Source: Streptomyces canus
GTDB lineage: Bacteria > Actinomycetota > Actinomycetes > Streptomycetales > Streptomycetaceae
Length of the DNA: 64,000 nucleotides
Assembly: GCF_030815415.1 (NCBI RefSeq)
Contig: NZ_JAUSWW010000001.1
Location: 6,572,001-6,636,000 of the forward strand
Direction: 5' to 3'
The notes beneath the pieces were generated by a model, which saw nothing but the letters and a program-made list of their open reading frames with translations, did not search any database and was not told the origin of the DNA. The position numbers and the translations under genes are program-made. Shown in pieces: positions 44,442 through 53,093 of the stretch; the stretch's first letter is position 1; every line of letters begins with the position of its first letter.

Positions 44442-45983
44442 TCACCTCCGGGCGTCGAGCCGATCGGAGGCTTCCGTGAAGGCATTCACTTTCAGGACCA
44501 GTCGCTGCTGTACATCCTTCGGGATCATCAACCTCATGGAGATGTGTGGGGTACGTACGCCCTTCACTTTGATCCGCTCGACCTCGCACTGCACTCCGGC
44601 CCGGAGCAGGTCCGCTGACATGACCTCCATGCCGCCTTCCTGCCAACGTTCTCTGAACGTCCCGCCGTTGTGCACGGCCACCCACCGGTCCTCGCCGGCT
44701 CCGGTGCCCTGACGGTACTCGCGCGTCAATACGGGCTCGTCTCCGAGGACTTTCAAGATGTCTTCGACGAGCTTGCTGTAGACATCGTCGGGGTTGGGCG
44801 CGCCGCGCCCGCCGGCCTTGCAGCCGTTACATCGGAGGTACGCGTACGTCCTGCCGTTGGTGATCGTCTTCTGCACGGTCAGGTTGGTGCCGCAGCCCTG
44901 GCAGACGAGAATGCCCAGGAAGTGTGTCGCGCCGCCGGGACCGCGCACGGGTTGCTTCTTTCCGCGTCTGTCGAGCGCTTCCTGAAGACTCTCGAACTCG
45001 CCTTCTGCGAAGATCGGTTCCGCCACCCGAACAGGCCTGCCACCCTTGCCCAGAACTATCTTCGAGCGACGTACTCCGCCGTTCTTGTCCTCTTCTACGC
45101 GATAGCCCATGAGTGCCGGATTACGGAGCCGGCGGAGCAGCGTCGCGGCCGTAAGCCCTGGCCCGCACAGGCCGGAACGCACGAGGACCTTGACCATACG
45201 TCTGGCGGAAGCGGGTCGCTGTCTCAGAGCAGCGGTGCGGCACCAGTGCAGCACCCTGTAGGCCGTCGGATTGATGGCGAGAACAACTTTGCCGCCGTCG
45301 TCCTCTGACGTCTCGTAGCCATACGAGGGCTTGCCCACCAGCCAGTTGCTCTGGGACTTGGTGTAGTTCCAAAGGTTCGTGACGCGGTTGCTCGTGTTGG
45401 TCGCTTCGATCTCGGCGATGCCGCCGATGACCGTGACCATGATCTTCCCCACTGTCGTGGTCAGATCGATCGTGTCGTTTTTGGACACGAGATTCTTCTT
45501 ATGCTCGAGGCACCAATCAATCATGGTGCTGAGATCCGCGAGCCGACGTACGAAGCGGTCCAGTTTCCAGAAGAAGAGTTCGTCGAACTCCGGCACTCGG
45601 TTGTTCAGCCAGTCGCCCAGTTCCTTCCGCTTCCACGGCGGAACCTTCGTCGCGGACACATTCAGGTCGCTGGCGACACCGACCACGCGACAGCCGCGCT
45701 CCCTGGCAAGTTCCCGTAGATCAAGCTCCTGTCGCACCGGCGACGTCGTATCGGCTGTGAGGACTGACAGCCGTACGGACAGTAGCGCCCGTGGAGCGTC
45801 ATCAGGCAGGAGCGCTTCCGCTCTTTGCAGCTCTTCCAAGAGAGCCAAGTCCGCTTTCGTCCACTCGGCTGTGACTGCGTATCGGCGACGGTCAGCTGCC
45901 GCACGCGTCCTCGTTCGTTTCCCCACGCCGTCGACGATAGCTGGGTTTTTGGCTGTTGGTGTGTGTTTTAAATGGACACACAT
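44442..45983 (-). CDS. Large serine recombinase, solitary
   Basis: 513 residues from ATG 45983. Resolvase N-terminal domain: catalytic Ser in VRLSVLTADTTSPVRQELDL, then GVASDLNVSA, ELFFWKLDRFVRR (Asp-Arg active-site pair) and the dimer helix GGIAEIEATNTSNRVTNLW. Recombinase domain GYRVEEDKNGG, zinc ribbon LVCQGCGTNL ... LRCNGCKAG, and a C-terminal coiled coil. All active-site landmarks look intact. It is antisense to all neighbours, of lower GC and less biased codons, and has no phage or plasmid gene beside it. An in-frame start at 46019 exists. Streptomyces coelicolor has, from memory, a similar gene at this locus (SCO2603), which would make it an old resident rather than a fresh prophage. 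Confidence 0.88.
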   Translation of the reverse strand: MCVHLKHTPTAKNPAIVDGVGKRTRTRAAADRRRYAVTAEWTKADLALLEELQRAEALLPDDAPRALLSVRLSVLTADTTSPVRQELDLRELARERGCRVVGVASDLNVSATKVPPWKRKELGDWLNNRVPEFDELFFWKLDRFVRRLADLSTMIDWCLEHKKNLVSKNDTIDLTTTVGKIMVTVIGGIAEIEATNTSNRVTNLWNYTKSQSNWLVGKPSYGYETSEDDGGKVVLAINPTAYRVLHWCRTAALRQRPASARRMVKVLVRSGLCGPGLTAATLLRRLRNPALMGYRVEEDKNGGVRRSKIVLGKGGRPVRVAEPIFAEGEFESLQEALDRRGKKQPVRGPGGATHFLGILVCQGCGTNLTVQKTITNGRTYAYLRCNGCKAGGRGAPNPDDVYSKLVEDILKVLGDEPVLTREYRQGTGAGEDRWVAVHNGGTFRERWQEGGMEVMSADLLRAGVQCEVERIKVKGVRTPHISMRLMIPKDVQQRLVLKVNAFTEASDRLDARR

Positions 45984-46050
45984 ATAGCCCTGAGGCGGGT
46001 CGGTGAGCAGTGGCTGCATCCGGACGGGGCGCTGAGGCGTCTACGCGGGT

Positions 46051-47130
46051 ATGGACCTGGAGAAACCCGTGCCACAGCAGCAAGCGCAGCGGCCGCAGCA
46101 GCAGAACCCCGAGGGCTGCCTCACCGCCGCCATCCGCATCCCGGTACGGATCGTCGTGCTCGTGCTGGTCGTTCCGGTACGGATGGTGTGGGACGCGCTC
46201 GTGGTGGCGGGGCGGTTCCTGAATGACACCGTGCTGCGGCCGTTCGGGAGGGCGTTGCTGTGGGTCGGGCGGGCTGTCTTCGTGTGGCCGCTCGTGGGGC
46301 TGTGGCGGTATGTGGTCGTGCCGCTCGGCAAGGGGCTGGGGTGGCTGGGGAAGTACCTCGTGGTCGTGCCCCTGGTGTGGCTGTACCGGTATGTGCTCAC
46401 TCCCGTCGGGCACGGCTTCGGGTGGGTCGCGCGGGGGATCGGGGCCGGTCTCGCGTGGGTGTACGCGCGCGTGCTCACGCCGATCGGGCACGGCGTCATG
46501 TGGGTGACGCGGGGGATCGGGCTCGGGGTGTACACCGCCGTGGCCTGGCTGGCGCGGTACCTCGTCGTCGTCCCCGCCCTGTGGGTGTACGGGTGGATCC
46601 TCACGCCCATCGGGCACGGCATGCTCTGGATCCTGCGGGGCATCGGTATCTGCCTGTACTGGATCGCGCGCGTGCTCCTCGTGCTGCCGGCGCTCGCGCT
46701 GTGGCGGTGGGTGCTCACTCCCGTCGGCCTGTTCCTGGCCGTCGTGGGGCGGGAGGTGGGGGACGCGCTCGGGCACGCCTGGCGGATCGCCGGGCACATC
46801 TCGCTCGCCGTCGGGCGGTTCCTCGGGACCCTCTTCCGGTGGATCTTCGTGGAGCCGGTGCGATGGGTGTACCGGACGCTGCTCACACCGGTCGGGCATG
46901 TGGTGCGCGACCTCGTGCTGCGGCCCGTCGCCGAGGCCGCGCGCAGTGTGGGGCGGGCCACGCGACAGGCGCTCACCGCAGCCCGGGAGACCGTGCGGCA
47001 GACGCGGGCCGACTTCCGCCGGATGCTCCTCGGGGAGCCCCGGGAGACGATCGGGGCGGCCCTACGGGAACCGTCGGGCGGCGAAACACGTACTCTTGGT
47101 AGCAGTACGACCGCACTCACGAAGGACTGA
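46051..47130 (+). CDS. Trp-rich membrane-associated repeat protein, unknown function
   Basis: 359 residues. After a Gln/Pro-rich start (EKPVPQQQAQRPQQQ) the protein is built of six imperfect repeats of ~35 residues with the theme VWxYRxVLTPxGHGxxWVxRGIG: RYVLTPVGHGFGWVARGIG, ARVLTPIGHGVMWVTRGIG, GWILTPIGHGMLWILRGIG, RWVLTPVGLFLAVVG and RTLLTPVGHVVRDLVLRPV. Hydrophobic and Arg/Trp-rich stretches alternate, so it may be multi-pass or lie in the membrane plane. The tail is a basic coiled stretch (TRQALTAARETVRQTRADFR). No known domain. It is followed immediately by the DUF2344 gene, whose ribosome-binding site lies in its last codons. Confidence 0.8.
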   Translation: MDLEKPVPQQQAQRPQQQNPEGCLTAAIRIPVRIVVLVLVVPVRMVWDALVVAGRFLNDTVLRPFGRALLWVGRAVFVWPLVGLWRYVVVPLGKGLGWLGKYLVVVPLVWLYRYVLTPVGHGFGWVARGIGAGLAWVYARVLTPIGHGVMWVTRGIGLGVYTAVAWLARYLVVVPALWVYGWILTPIGHGMLWILRGIGICLYWIARVLLVLPALALWRWVLTPVGLFLAVVGREVGDALGHAWRIAGHISLAVGRFLGTLFRWIFVEPVRWVYRTLLTPVGHVVRDLVLRPVAEAARSVGRATRQALTAARETVRQTRADFRRMLLGEPRETIGAALREPSGGETRTLGSSTTALTKD

Positions 47131-47178
47131 ACGACACTGGGCAAGCGACAGCCCGAAGGCCCGCCGCCCGCACCCGCG

Positions 47179-47937
47179 GTGCAGCGCATCCGACTGCGCT
47201 ACACCAAGCGCGGCCGCCTCCGGTTCACCAGCCACCGTGACTTCCAGCGCGCCTTCGAGCGTGCGTTGCGCCGTGCCGAGGTGCCGATGGCGTACTCGGC
47301 GGGGTTCACGCCGCATCCGAAGGTGTCGTACGCCAATGCCGCACCCACCGGCACGGGCAGTGAGGCGGAGTATCTGGAGATCGCCCTCACCCAGGCGCGG
47401 GACCCCGAGAAGCTCAGGATCCTGCTCGACGAGTCGATGCCCACCGGCCTCGACATCATCGACGCGGTCGAGGCCCGCACCTCCGGGCTCGCCGACCGGC
47501 TCACGGCCTCGGTGTGGGAGCTGCGGCTCGACGGAGTGGACCCGGCCGACGCCGACCGCGCGGTCGCGGCCTTCACCGCCGCCGAGTCCGTCGAGGTCCA
47601 GCGCAAGACCAAGAACGGCATCCGTACCTTCGACGCCCGTTCCGCAGTCGTACAGCTTGAGACGCACGGTCCACAGGCTGATAGGCCGACCGACCAGCCT
47701 TGTGCGATACTGCGGCTGGTTGTTCGGCACGTGACGCCTGCCGTTCGACCCGACGACGTCCTGTCCGGTCTCCGCGCCGTGGCCGACCTGGCGCCGCCGG
47801 TCCCCGCTGCGGTGACCAGGCTGGCGCAGGGGCTGTTCGATGAAGAGACCGGCACGGTGACCGACCCGCTCGCGCCCGACCGCGAGGCAGCTGAGGCCCC
47901 CACAACGGCCGCTGCCGCCGCGAAGGCGCCGGCGTAG
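47179..47937 (+). CDS. TIGR03936/DUF2344 family protein
   Basis: 252 residues from GTG 47179. Family opening QRIRLRYTKRGRLRFTSHRD, followed by ALRRAEVPMAYSAGFTPHPK and SEAEYLEIAL. It is the usual partner of TIGR03960 radical SAM proteins, sometimes fused to them, and lies just before RNase E as in other actinobacteria. The coding pattern extends 14 codons further upstream (GKRQPEGPPPAPA) to a CTG at 47137, which has GAAGGA (47121-47126) at good spacing, while GTG 47179 has no ribosome-binding site. So the true start may be a CTG. Role unknown, perhaps RNA-related. Confidence 0.88.
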   Translation: MQRIRLRYTKRGRLRFTSHRDFQRAFERALRRAEVPMAYSAGFTPHPKVSYANAAPTGTGSEAEYLEIALTQARDPEKLRILLDESMPTGLDIIDAVEARTSGLADRLTASVWELRLDGVDPADADRAVAAFTAAESVEVQRKTKNGIRTFDARSAVVQLETHGPQADRPTDQPCAILRLVVRHVTPAVRPDDVLSGLRAVADLAPPVPAAVTRLAQGLFDEETGTVTDPLAPDREAAEAPTTAAAAAKAPA

Positions 47938-48196
47938 GGAAGGTCCCGCGAAGGACGGACGTCGTAGCGCCGCCCTCGTACTCGGGAGCCACCTGGGTCG
48001 GGCAGCACACCGACCAGAAGACTTTCGCCAGGCCGTACCCAACAGGGTGTACGGAACCGGCGAGACAGGACACAGAGAGCTCCCGTGCGGCGCCCGCGCC
48101 CCGGACGGCGGCACCGCGCATCGCGCGAGCCGCGGACGTCACCGGCATCGCCGGACCAGGTGCGGCGCCCGGGAGCCTGACGGGAGAAACGCCCGC

Positions 48197-51100
48197 ATGC
48201 TCGAGCCGACCGAACCCACTGAGGGTTCCGAACTCAATACCCCCAGCGACACCCTGCCGCCGCGTCGTCGGCGCAGGGCCGCATCCCGACCGGCGGGCCC
48301 GCCGGTCGGCGCCGCAGCGGAGACGCCGGACGAGGTGACGCCGGCCATACCGGCCGCCGAGGACACGCCCGCCGAGGAGACCGAAGAGCCGGCGGTGGCC
48401 GAAGAGGCCGCTGCGGAGACCGAGGCACCTGCCGAGGAGGCCGCACCCGCCGCTCGTACACGTCGTCGTGCCACCCGCCGGGCGTCCGCGCCCGCCGGTG
48501 CTCCGGCCGCGGCCGAGGCTGCCGAGACCGTCGTACCCGCTGCGGCCGAGGTGAAGGCCGAGGAGCCCGCTGCGGAGACCGTGGTGGCCGAGGCGCCCGC
48601 CGAGGAGGCCGCGCCTGCCGGGCGTACGCGTCGTCGTGCCACCCGTCGGGCGTCCGCGCCCGCCGGTGCTCCGGCCGCCGATGAGGCCGCCGCACCCGCC
48701 GAAGAGGTCGTAGCGGCTGAAGCGCCCGCCGAGGAGGCCGCGCCCGCCGCACGCACCCGCCGCCGTGCCACCCGCCGGACGGCCGCGCCCGTCGAGGCGC
48801 CGCAGGCCGCCGAGCCCGCCGCCCAGGACGCCGAGGCTCCGGCGAAGGCCGAGCCGGAGCCGATCGTCACCGAAGAGGCTGCCGCCGAGGAAGAGGCCCC
48901 GCGCCGGGGCCGCCGTCGTGCCACGCGTCGCGTGACCGCGCCCACCGCGGCGCCCGAGAGCGTGGAGGCGCCCGTGAGCGCTGTCGAGGAGAACGAGCCG
49001 GTCGAGGCCGTCGTGGAGCCGCAGGCCGCCGAAGAGGCGCCGGCGAGCGAGGCCCCCGCCGCCGAAGCCCCCGCCGATGAGGCCGGCCCGCGCCGAGCGC
49101 GCCGCCGTTCCGTGCGTCGTGCCGCCACCGGGTTCTCCGAGCCCGCCGCGCGGTCCGGCGCCGACGAGACCGCCGAGGACGAGGGTGCGCGTCGGCCGGC
49201 GCGGCCCGCCGTGGCCGTGTTCCAGGCGCCGGTCTTCGCCGAGCCGCAGTTCCAGACGCCCCAGCGGGCCGCCGCCGAGGCAGCCGCCGCCGATGTGGAG
49301 GTCGACGAGGAGCCCGAGGCGGAGGTCCAGGAGGAGCAGACGCCGCGTCGCCGTCGCCGTCGCCGCGGTGAGCCCGCCGAGGCCGAGGCCGCCCCGGTCG
49401 TCGAGGCCGTCGCCGAGGAGGAGACGGACGAGGCCGAGGAGATCGCCGACGCCGAGGACGGTGCCGAGGCGGAGGACGCCGAGGAGAGCAGTTCGCGCCG
49501 CCGTCGTCGTCGTGGTGGCCGTCGCCGTCGTCGCGGTGAGTCCGCCGAGGCGGACGGCGAGGAGGGCGACGAGCTTGCCGCCGAGGCGGACCAGGACGCC
49601 GAGGACACCGCCGAGCAGGCCGAGGACGACGCGGAGGAGGACTCCGACGAGGGCGGTTCCTCGTCCTCCAACAGCCGTCGCCGCCGTCGTCGGCGCCGCC
49701 GTACCGGTGACAGCTCCGCCGACATCGAGCCCGGTGACGACCCCGAGCGCACGGTCGTCAAGGTCCGCGAGCCCCGCCCGAAGGCCGAGCCGTCCGACGA
49801 GGTGCAGTCCATCAAGGGCTCGACCCGTCTGGAGGCCAAGAAGCAGCGCCGCCGTGAGGGCCGTGAGCAGGGCCGCCGCCGGGTCCCGATCATCACCGAG
49901 GCCGAGTTCCTGGCCCGCCGCGAGGCCGTCGAGCGGGTGATGGTCGTCCGCCAGAGCGGCGAGCGCACGCAGATCGGCGTGCTCGAGGACGGTGTGCTCG
50001 TCGAGCACTACGTCAACAAGGAGCAGGCCACCTCGTACGTCGGCAACGTCTACCTGGGCAAGGTCCAGAACGTGCTGCCGTCGATGGAAGCCGCCTTCAT
50101 CGACATCGGCAAGGGCCGCAACGCGGTGCTCTACGCCGGTGAGGTCAACTTCGAGGCGCTCGGCATGGCCAACGGGCCGCGGCGCATCGAGAGCGCGCTG
50201 AAGTCCGGTCAGCCGGTGCTCGTCCAGGTGACGAAGGACCCGATCGGACACAAGGGCGCGCGGCTCACCAGCCAGGTCTCCCTGCCCGGGCGCTACCTCG
50301 TGTACGTGCCCGAGGGCTCGATGACCGGCATCAGCCGCAAGCTGCCCGACACCGAGCGCGCGCGGCTGAAGACCATCCTCAAGAAGATCGTCCCCGAGGA
50401 CGCGGGCGTCATCGTGCGCACCGCCGCCGAGGGCGCGAGCGAGGACGAGCTGCGCCGCGATGTCGAGCGACTGCAGGCGCAGTGGGAGGACATCCAGAAG
50501 AAGGCCAAGAACGGCAACGCGCCGACGCTGCTGTACGGCGAGCCGGACATGACCGTCCGGGTCGTCCGCGACATCTTCAACGAGGACTTCACCAAGGTCG
50601 TCGTCAGCGGTGACGAGGCGTGGGAGACCATCCACGGATACGTCTCGCACGTCGCGCCCGACCTGGCCGAGCGGCTGTCGAAGTGGACCTCCGAGGTCGA
50701 CGTCTTCGCCACCTACCGGATCGACGAGCAGCTCGCCAAGGCGCTGGACCGCAAGGTCTGGCTGCCCAGCGGCGGTTCGCTGGTGATCGACCGGACCGAG
50801 GCGATGGTCGTCGTCGACGTCAACACCGGCAAGTTCACCGGCCAGGGCGGCAACCTCGAGGAGACGGTCACCAGGAACAACCTGGAGGCGGCCGAGGAGA
50901 TCGTGCGTCAGCTGCGGCTGCGCGACCTCGGCGGCATCATCGTCATCGACTTCATCGACATGGTCCTGGAGCAGAACCGGGACCTGGTGCTGCGGCGCCT
51001 GCTGGAGTGCCTGGGCCGGGACCGGACCAAGCACCAGGTGGCCGAGGTCACCTCGCTGGGCCTGGTCCAGATGACCCGTAAGCGGGTCGGCCAGGGCCTG

Positions 51101-52129
51101 CTGGAGTCGTTCTCGGAGACCTGCGTCCACTGCAACGGCCGCGGTGTCATCGTCCACATGGAGCAGCCGACCTCCGTCGGAGGCGGCGGCAAGCGCAAGA
51201 AGCGCGGGCGTGGCGGCATCGAGCACGTGCACGAGGCCGCGGTGGCGGCGGAGTCCGTCGAGAGCGTCGAGGCCGACGAGCTGGACGTGGAGACCGAGGC
51301 GGAGGTGGCCGCCGAGGTCGCCGAGCCGGTCGCGCTGGCCGAGCCCGTCTTCGAGCCCGACGAGGAGCTGTACAGCAGCGTCGCCGAGGCGGAGGCCGCG
51401 GTGGGCCGGGGCCGTTCGCGGCGTCGGGCGAGCCGGCGGTCGTCGGCTCCGGCCGGTGCGCCGAAGCGGGAGCGGGCCGAGCGGGTCGAGGTTCCGACGG
51501 CTCAGGACGTGACGGCCGAGGAAGAGGTCGAGCGTCCGGTGCAGGTCGAGTCGGCTGTGCAGGCGCAGGCCGAGCCGGCCGCCGTCGAGGACCCGGTCGT
51601 CGAGGACGCCGCGCCCAGGGGGCGTACGCGTCGTCGTGCGACCCGCAAGGTGTCCGCGCCGGCCGGATCGCCCGCGGGTGCCGAGGCGGCCGTCGTGACG
51701 GTCACCGAGGCCCCGGCGGCGCCCGCGCCGGTCGCCGAGGAGGCTCCGGCCAAGGCCGAGCCGTCCGAGGCGCCCGCCGAGAGCGCCGCCCCGGCCCGTC
51801 CGCGGCGCCGTGCCGTGCGCAAGGCCACCGCGCCGACCGCGTCCGAGGAGACGGCCGTCGTGGTCGTCCCGGCGGCGGAGACCGCCACGGAGGCCCCGGC
51901 CGTCGAGGAGTCCGCCGAGGAGACGGCTCCGGCCAAGAAGACGGCCGCCCGCAAGACGGCCAAGAAGGCGACGGCGAAGAAGGCCGCCACCAAGAAGACC
52001 GCGGCCAAGAAGACGGCCGCCAAGAAGGCGACGACCAAGAAGGCCGCCGCCAAGAAGACGACGGCGAAGAAGACCGCGGCGGCCGAGCAGACGGTGTCCT
52101 CGGTCTCGGCTTCCGCCGACGAGAGCTGA
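48197..52129 (+). CDS. rne: Ribonuclease E/G
   Basis: 1310 residues. Endoribonuclease of mRNA decay and rRNA/tRNA processing. Residues 1-~565 are a disordered extension: alternating acidic Ala/Glu/Pro stretches and RTRRRATRRASAPAG-type basic repeats. The catalytic core (~568-1000) has the S1-like segment VGNVYLGKVQNVLPSMEAAF, the catalytic metal Asp residues in VVVDVNTGKFTG and IVIDFIDM, and the zinc link ETCVHCNGRGV. The tail (~1000-1310) again has acid/Arg repeats and ends in KTAAKKTAAKKATTKK, like histone H1. This Arg-rich-core-in-the-middle layout is the known streptomycete RNase ES form. ATG 48197 has GGGAGAAA upstream. The 259-base leader may allow autoregulation. Confidence 0.95.
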   Translation: MLEPTEPTEGSELNTPSDTLPPRRRRRAASRPAGPPVGAAAETPDEVTPAIPAAEDTPAEETEEPAVAEEAAAETEAPAEEAAPAARTRRRATRRASAPAGAPAAAEAAETVVPAAAEVKAEEPAAETVVAEAPAEEAAPAGRTRRRATRRASAPAGAPAADEAAAPAEEVVAAEAPAEEAAPAARTRRRATRRTAAPVEAPQAAEPAAQDAEAPAKAEPEPIVTEEAAAEEEAPRRGRRRATRRVTAPTAAPESVEAPVSAVEENEPVEAVVEPQAAEEAPASEAPAAEAPADEAGPRRARRRSVRRAATGFSEPAARSGADETAEDEGARRPARPAVAVFQAPVFAEPQFQTPQRAAAEAAAADVEVDEEPEAEVQEEQTPRRRRRRRGEPAEAEAAPVVEAVAEEETDEAEEIADAEDGAEAEDAEESSSRRRRRRGGRRRRRGESAEADGEEGDELAAEADQDAEDTAEQAEDDAEEDSDEGGSSSSNSRRRRRRRRRTGDSSADIEPGDDPERTVVKVREPRPKAEPSDEVQSIKGSTRLEAKKQRRREGREQGRRRVPIITEAEFLARREAVERVMVVRQSGERTQIGVLEDGVLVEHYVNKEQATSYVGNVYLGKVQNVLPSMEAAFIDIGKGRNAVLYAGEVNFEALGMANGPRRIESALKSGQPVLVQVTKDPIGHKGARLTSQVSLPGRYLVYVPEGSMTGISRKLPDTERARLKTILKKIVPEDAGVIVRTAAEGASEDELRRDVERLQAQWEDIQKKAKNGNAPTLLYGEPDMTVRVVRDIFNEDFTKVVVSGDEAWETIHGYVSHVAPDLAERLSKWTSEVDVFATYRIDEQLAKALDRKVWLPSGGSLVIDRTEAMVVVDVNTGKFTGQGGNLEETVTRNNLEAAEEIVRQLRLRDLGGIIVIDFIDMVLEQNRDLVLRRLLECLGRDRTKHQVAEVTSLGLVQMTRKRVGQGLLESFSETCVHCNGRGVIVHMEQPTSVGGGGKRKKRGRGGIEHVHEAAVAAESVESVEADELDVETEAEVAAEVAEPVALAEPVFEPDEELYSSVAEAEAAVGRGRSRRRASRRSSAPAGAPKRERAERVEVPTAQDVTAEEEVERPVQVESAVQAQAEPAAVEDPVVEDAAPRGRTRRRATRKVSAPAGSPAGAEAAVVTVTEAPAAPAPVAEEAPAKAEPSEAPAESAAPARPRRRAVRKATAPTASEETAVVVVPAAETATEAPAVEESAEETAPAKKTAARKTAKKATAKKAATKKTAAKKTAAKKATTKKAAAKKTTAKKTAAAEQTVSSVSASADES

Positions 52130-52143
52130 GTTCCGGCTCACCG

Positions 52144-52183
52144 CGGGTGTGCGGCTGGTCCCGAGTGATCAGCCGCACACCCG
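52144..52183. terminator. Terminator of rne
   Basis: Stem CGGGTGTGCGGCTG/CAGCCGCACACCCG, 14 bp, with a 12-base loop, 15 bases after the rne stop. Confidence 0.75.
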
Positions 52184-52199
52184 GGAGCCCCGGCCCGGT

Positions 52200-52229
52200 T
52201 TGACCCGTTCGGCCGTGGCCCCGTAACCT
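52200..52229 (+). promoter_or_regulatory. Promoter of rplU-rpmA
   Basis: TTGACC (52200-52205), 18-base spacer, TAACCT (52224-52229). A good principal-sigma promoter right after the rne terminator, leaving a leader of about 135 bases before rplU. No known L21 leader fold could be confirmed by eye. Confidence 0.6.
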
Positions 52230-52369
52230 TCACTGTCGGCGTGTCGACTGACACGTCACATCCCCGTAAACCCTTTCCTCCGGAACACCTGGGTGTTGTG
52301 GAGAGGCCGTCCGCGTGCCGGGTGGCTGGACTGCGGGGGTGCCGTCCCGAGCGAGAGAGTGAGATCCGC

Positions 52370-52690
52370 GTGTACGCCATCGTGCGCAGCGGTGGTCGCC
52401 AGCACAAGGTTGCTGTCGGCGACATCGTTGAGGTTGACAAGATTTCCACTGCCAAGGTTGGCGACACGGTCGAGCTCTCGACCCTGCTCGTTGTCGACGG
52501 CGAGGCCGTGACCAGCGACCCGTGGGTGCTGGCCGGTATCAAGGTCCAGGCCGAGGTCGTGGACCACCACAAGGGCGTCAAGATCGACATCCTTCGCTAC
52601 AAGAACAAGACCGGCTACCGCCGTCGTCAGGGCCACCGCCAGCAGTACACGGCGATCAAGGTCACTGAGATCCCCGCGGCTGCGAAGTAA
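52370..52690 (+). CDS. rplU: 50S ribosomal protein L21
   Basis: 106 residues, normal length. MYAIVRSGGRQHKVAVGDIV at the start, then VDKISTAKVGDTVEL, and the RNA-binding C-terminus KNKTGYRRRQGHRQQYT. GTG 52370 is the start that gives the conserved N-terminus. Cotranscribed with rpmA 14 bases downstream. Confidence 0.98.
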   Translation: MYAIVRSGGRQHKVAVGDIVEVDKISTAKVGDTVELSTLLVVDGEAVTSDPWVLAGIKVQAEVVDHHKGVKIDILRYKNKTGYRRRQGHRQQYTAIKVTEIPAAAK

Positions 52691-52704
52691 GGGACTGAGG
52701 AGAG

Positions 52705-52959
52705 ATGGCACACAAGAAGGGCGCATCGTCCACCCGTAACGGTCGTGACTCCAACGCTCAGCGCCTCGGCGTGAAGCGTTTCGGCGGTCAGGTCGTCAAC
52801 GCGGGTGAGATCCTGGTCCGCCAGCGCGGCACCCACTTCCACCCCGGCGCGGGCGTCGGCCGTGGCGGCGACGACACGCTGTTCGCCCTCGCGGCCGGTT
52901 CGGTGCAGTTCGGCACCCACCGTGGCCGCAAGGTCGTGAACATCGTCCCGGTCGCCTGA
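52705..52959 (+). CDS. rpmA: 50S ribosomal protein L27
   Basis: 84 residues. MAHKKGASSTRNGRDSNAQR is the peptidyl-transferase-reaching N-terminus, starting directly with AHKKG and without the Firmicutes-type cleavable leader. LGVKRFGGQVVNAGEILVRQ and GVGRGGDDTLFA follow. GAGGAGAG precedes ATG 52705. Confidence 0.98.
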   Translation: MAHKKGASSTRNGRDSNAQRLGVKRFGGQVVNAGEILVRQRGTHFHPGAGVGRGGDDTLFALAAGSVQFGTHRGRKVVNIVPVA

Positions 52960-52990
52960 GCTCAGGCTTAGGGCTTCAGACCGAACGTTT

Positions 52991-53040
52991 CGCGAGGCGG
53001 ACCTCACTTCCCCTGTGGGAAGGCGGGTCCGCCTTTCGCG
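52991..53040 (+). terminator. Terminator after rpmA
   Basis: Two nested stems: outer AGGCGGACC/GGTCCGCCT (52995-53003 with 53026-53034), inner CTTCCC/GGGAAG with loop CTGT. Followed by TTT. Confidence 0.75.
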
Positions 53041-53093
53041 TGTTACAGCAGTAGAGAACCGTACGAATATTTCAAGTGCTGGAGGCACCTCAC

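Noticed and set aside
44442..46050. Integrated prophage or ICE boundary
   Set aside because: No structural, replication or transfer genes and no clear att direct repeats; the neighbours on both sides are core genes in the expected order.
47573..52141. A continuous open frame of over 1500 codons antisense to rne
   Set aside because: It is a by-product of extreme GC bias: the translation is low-complexity Gly/Leu/Arg/Asp with no domain, while the plus strand encodes RNase E with all catalytic motifs.
52230..52369. L21 leader RNA
   Set aside because: The rplU leader is long enough, but no conserved fold could be identified by eye.
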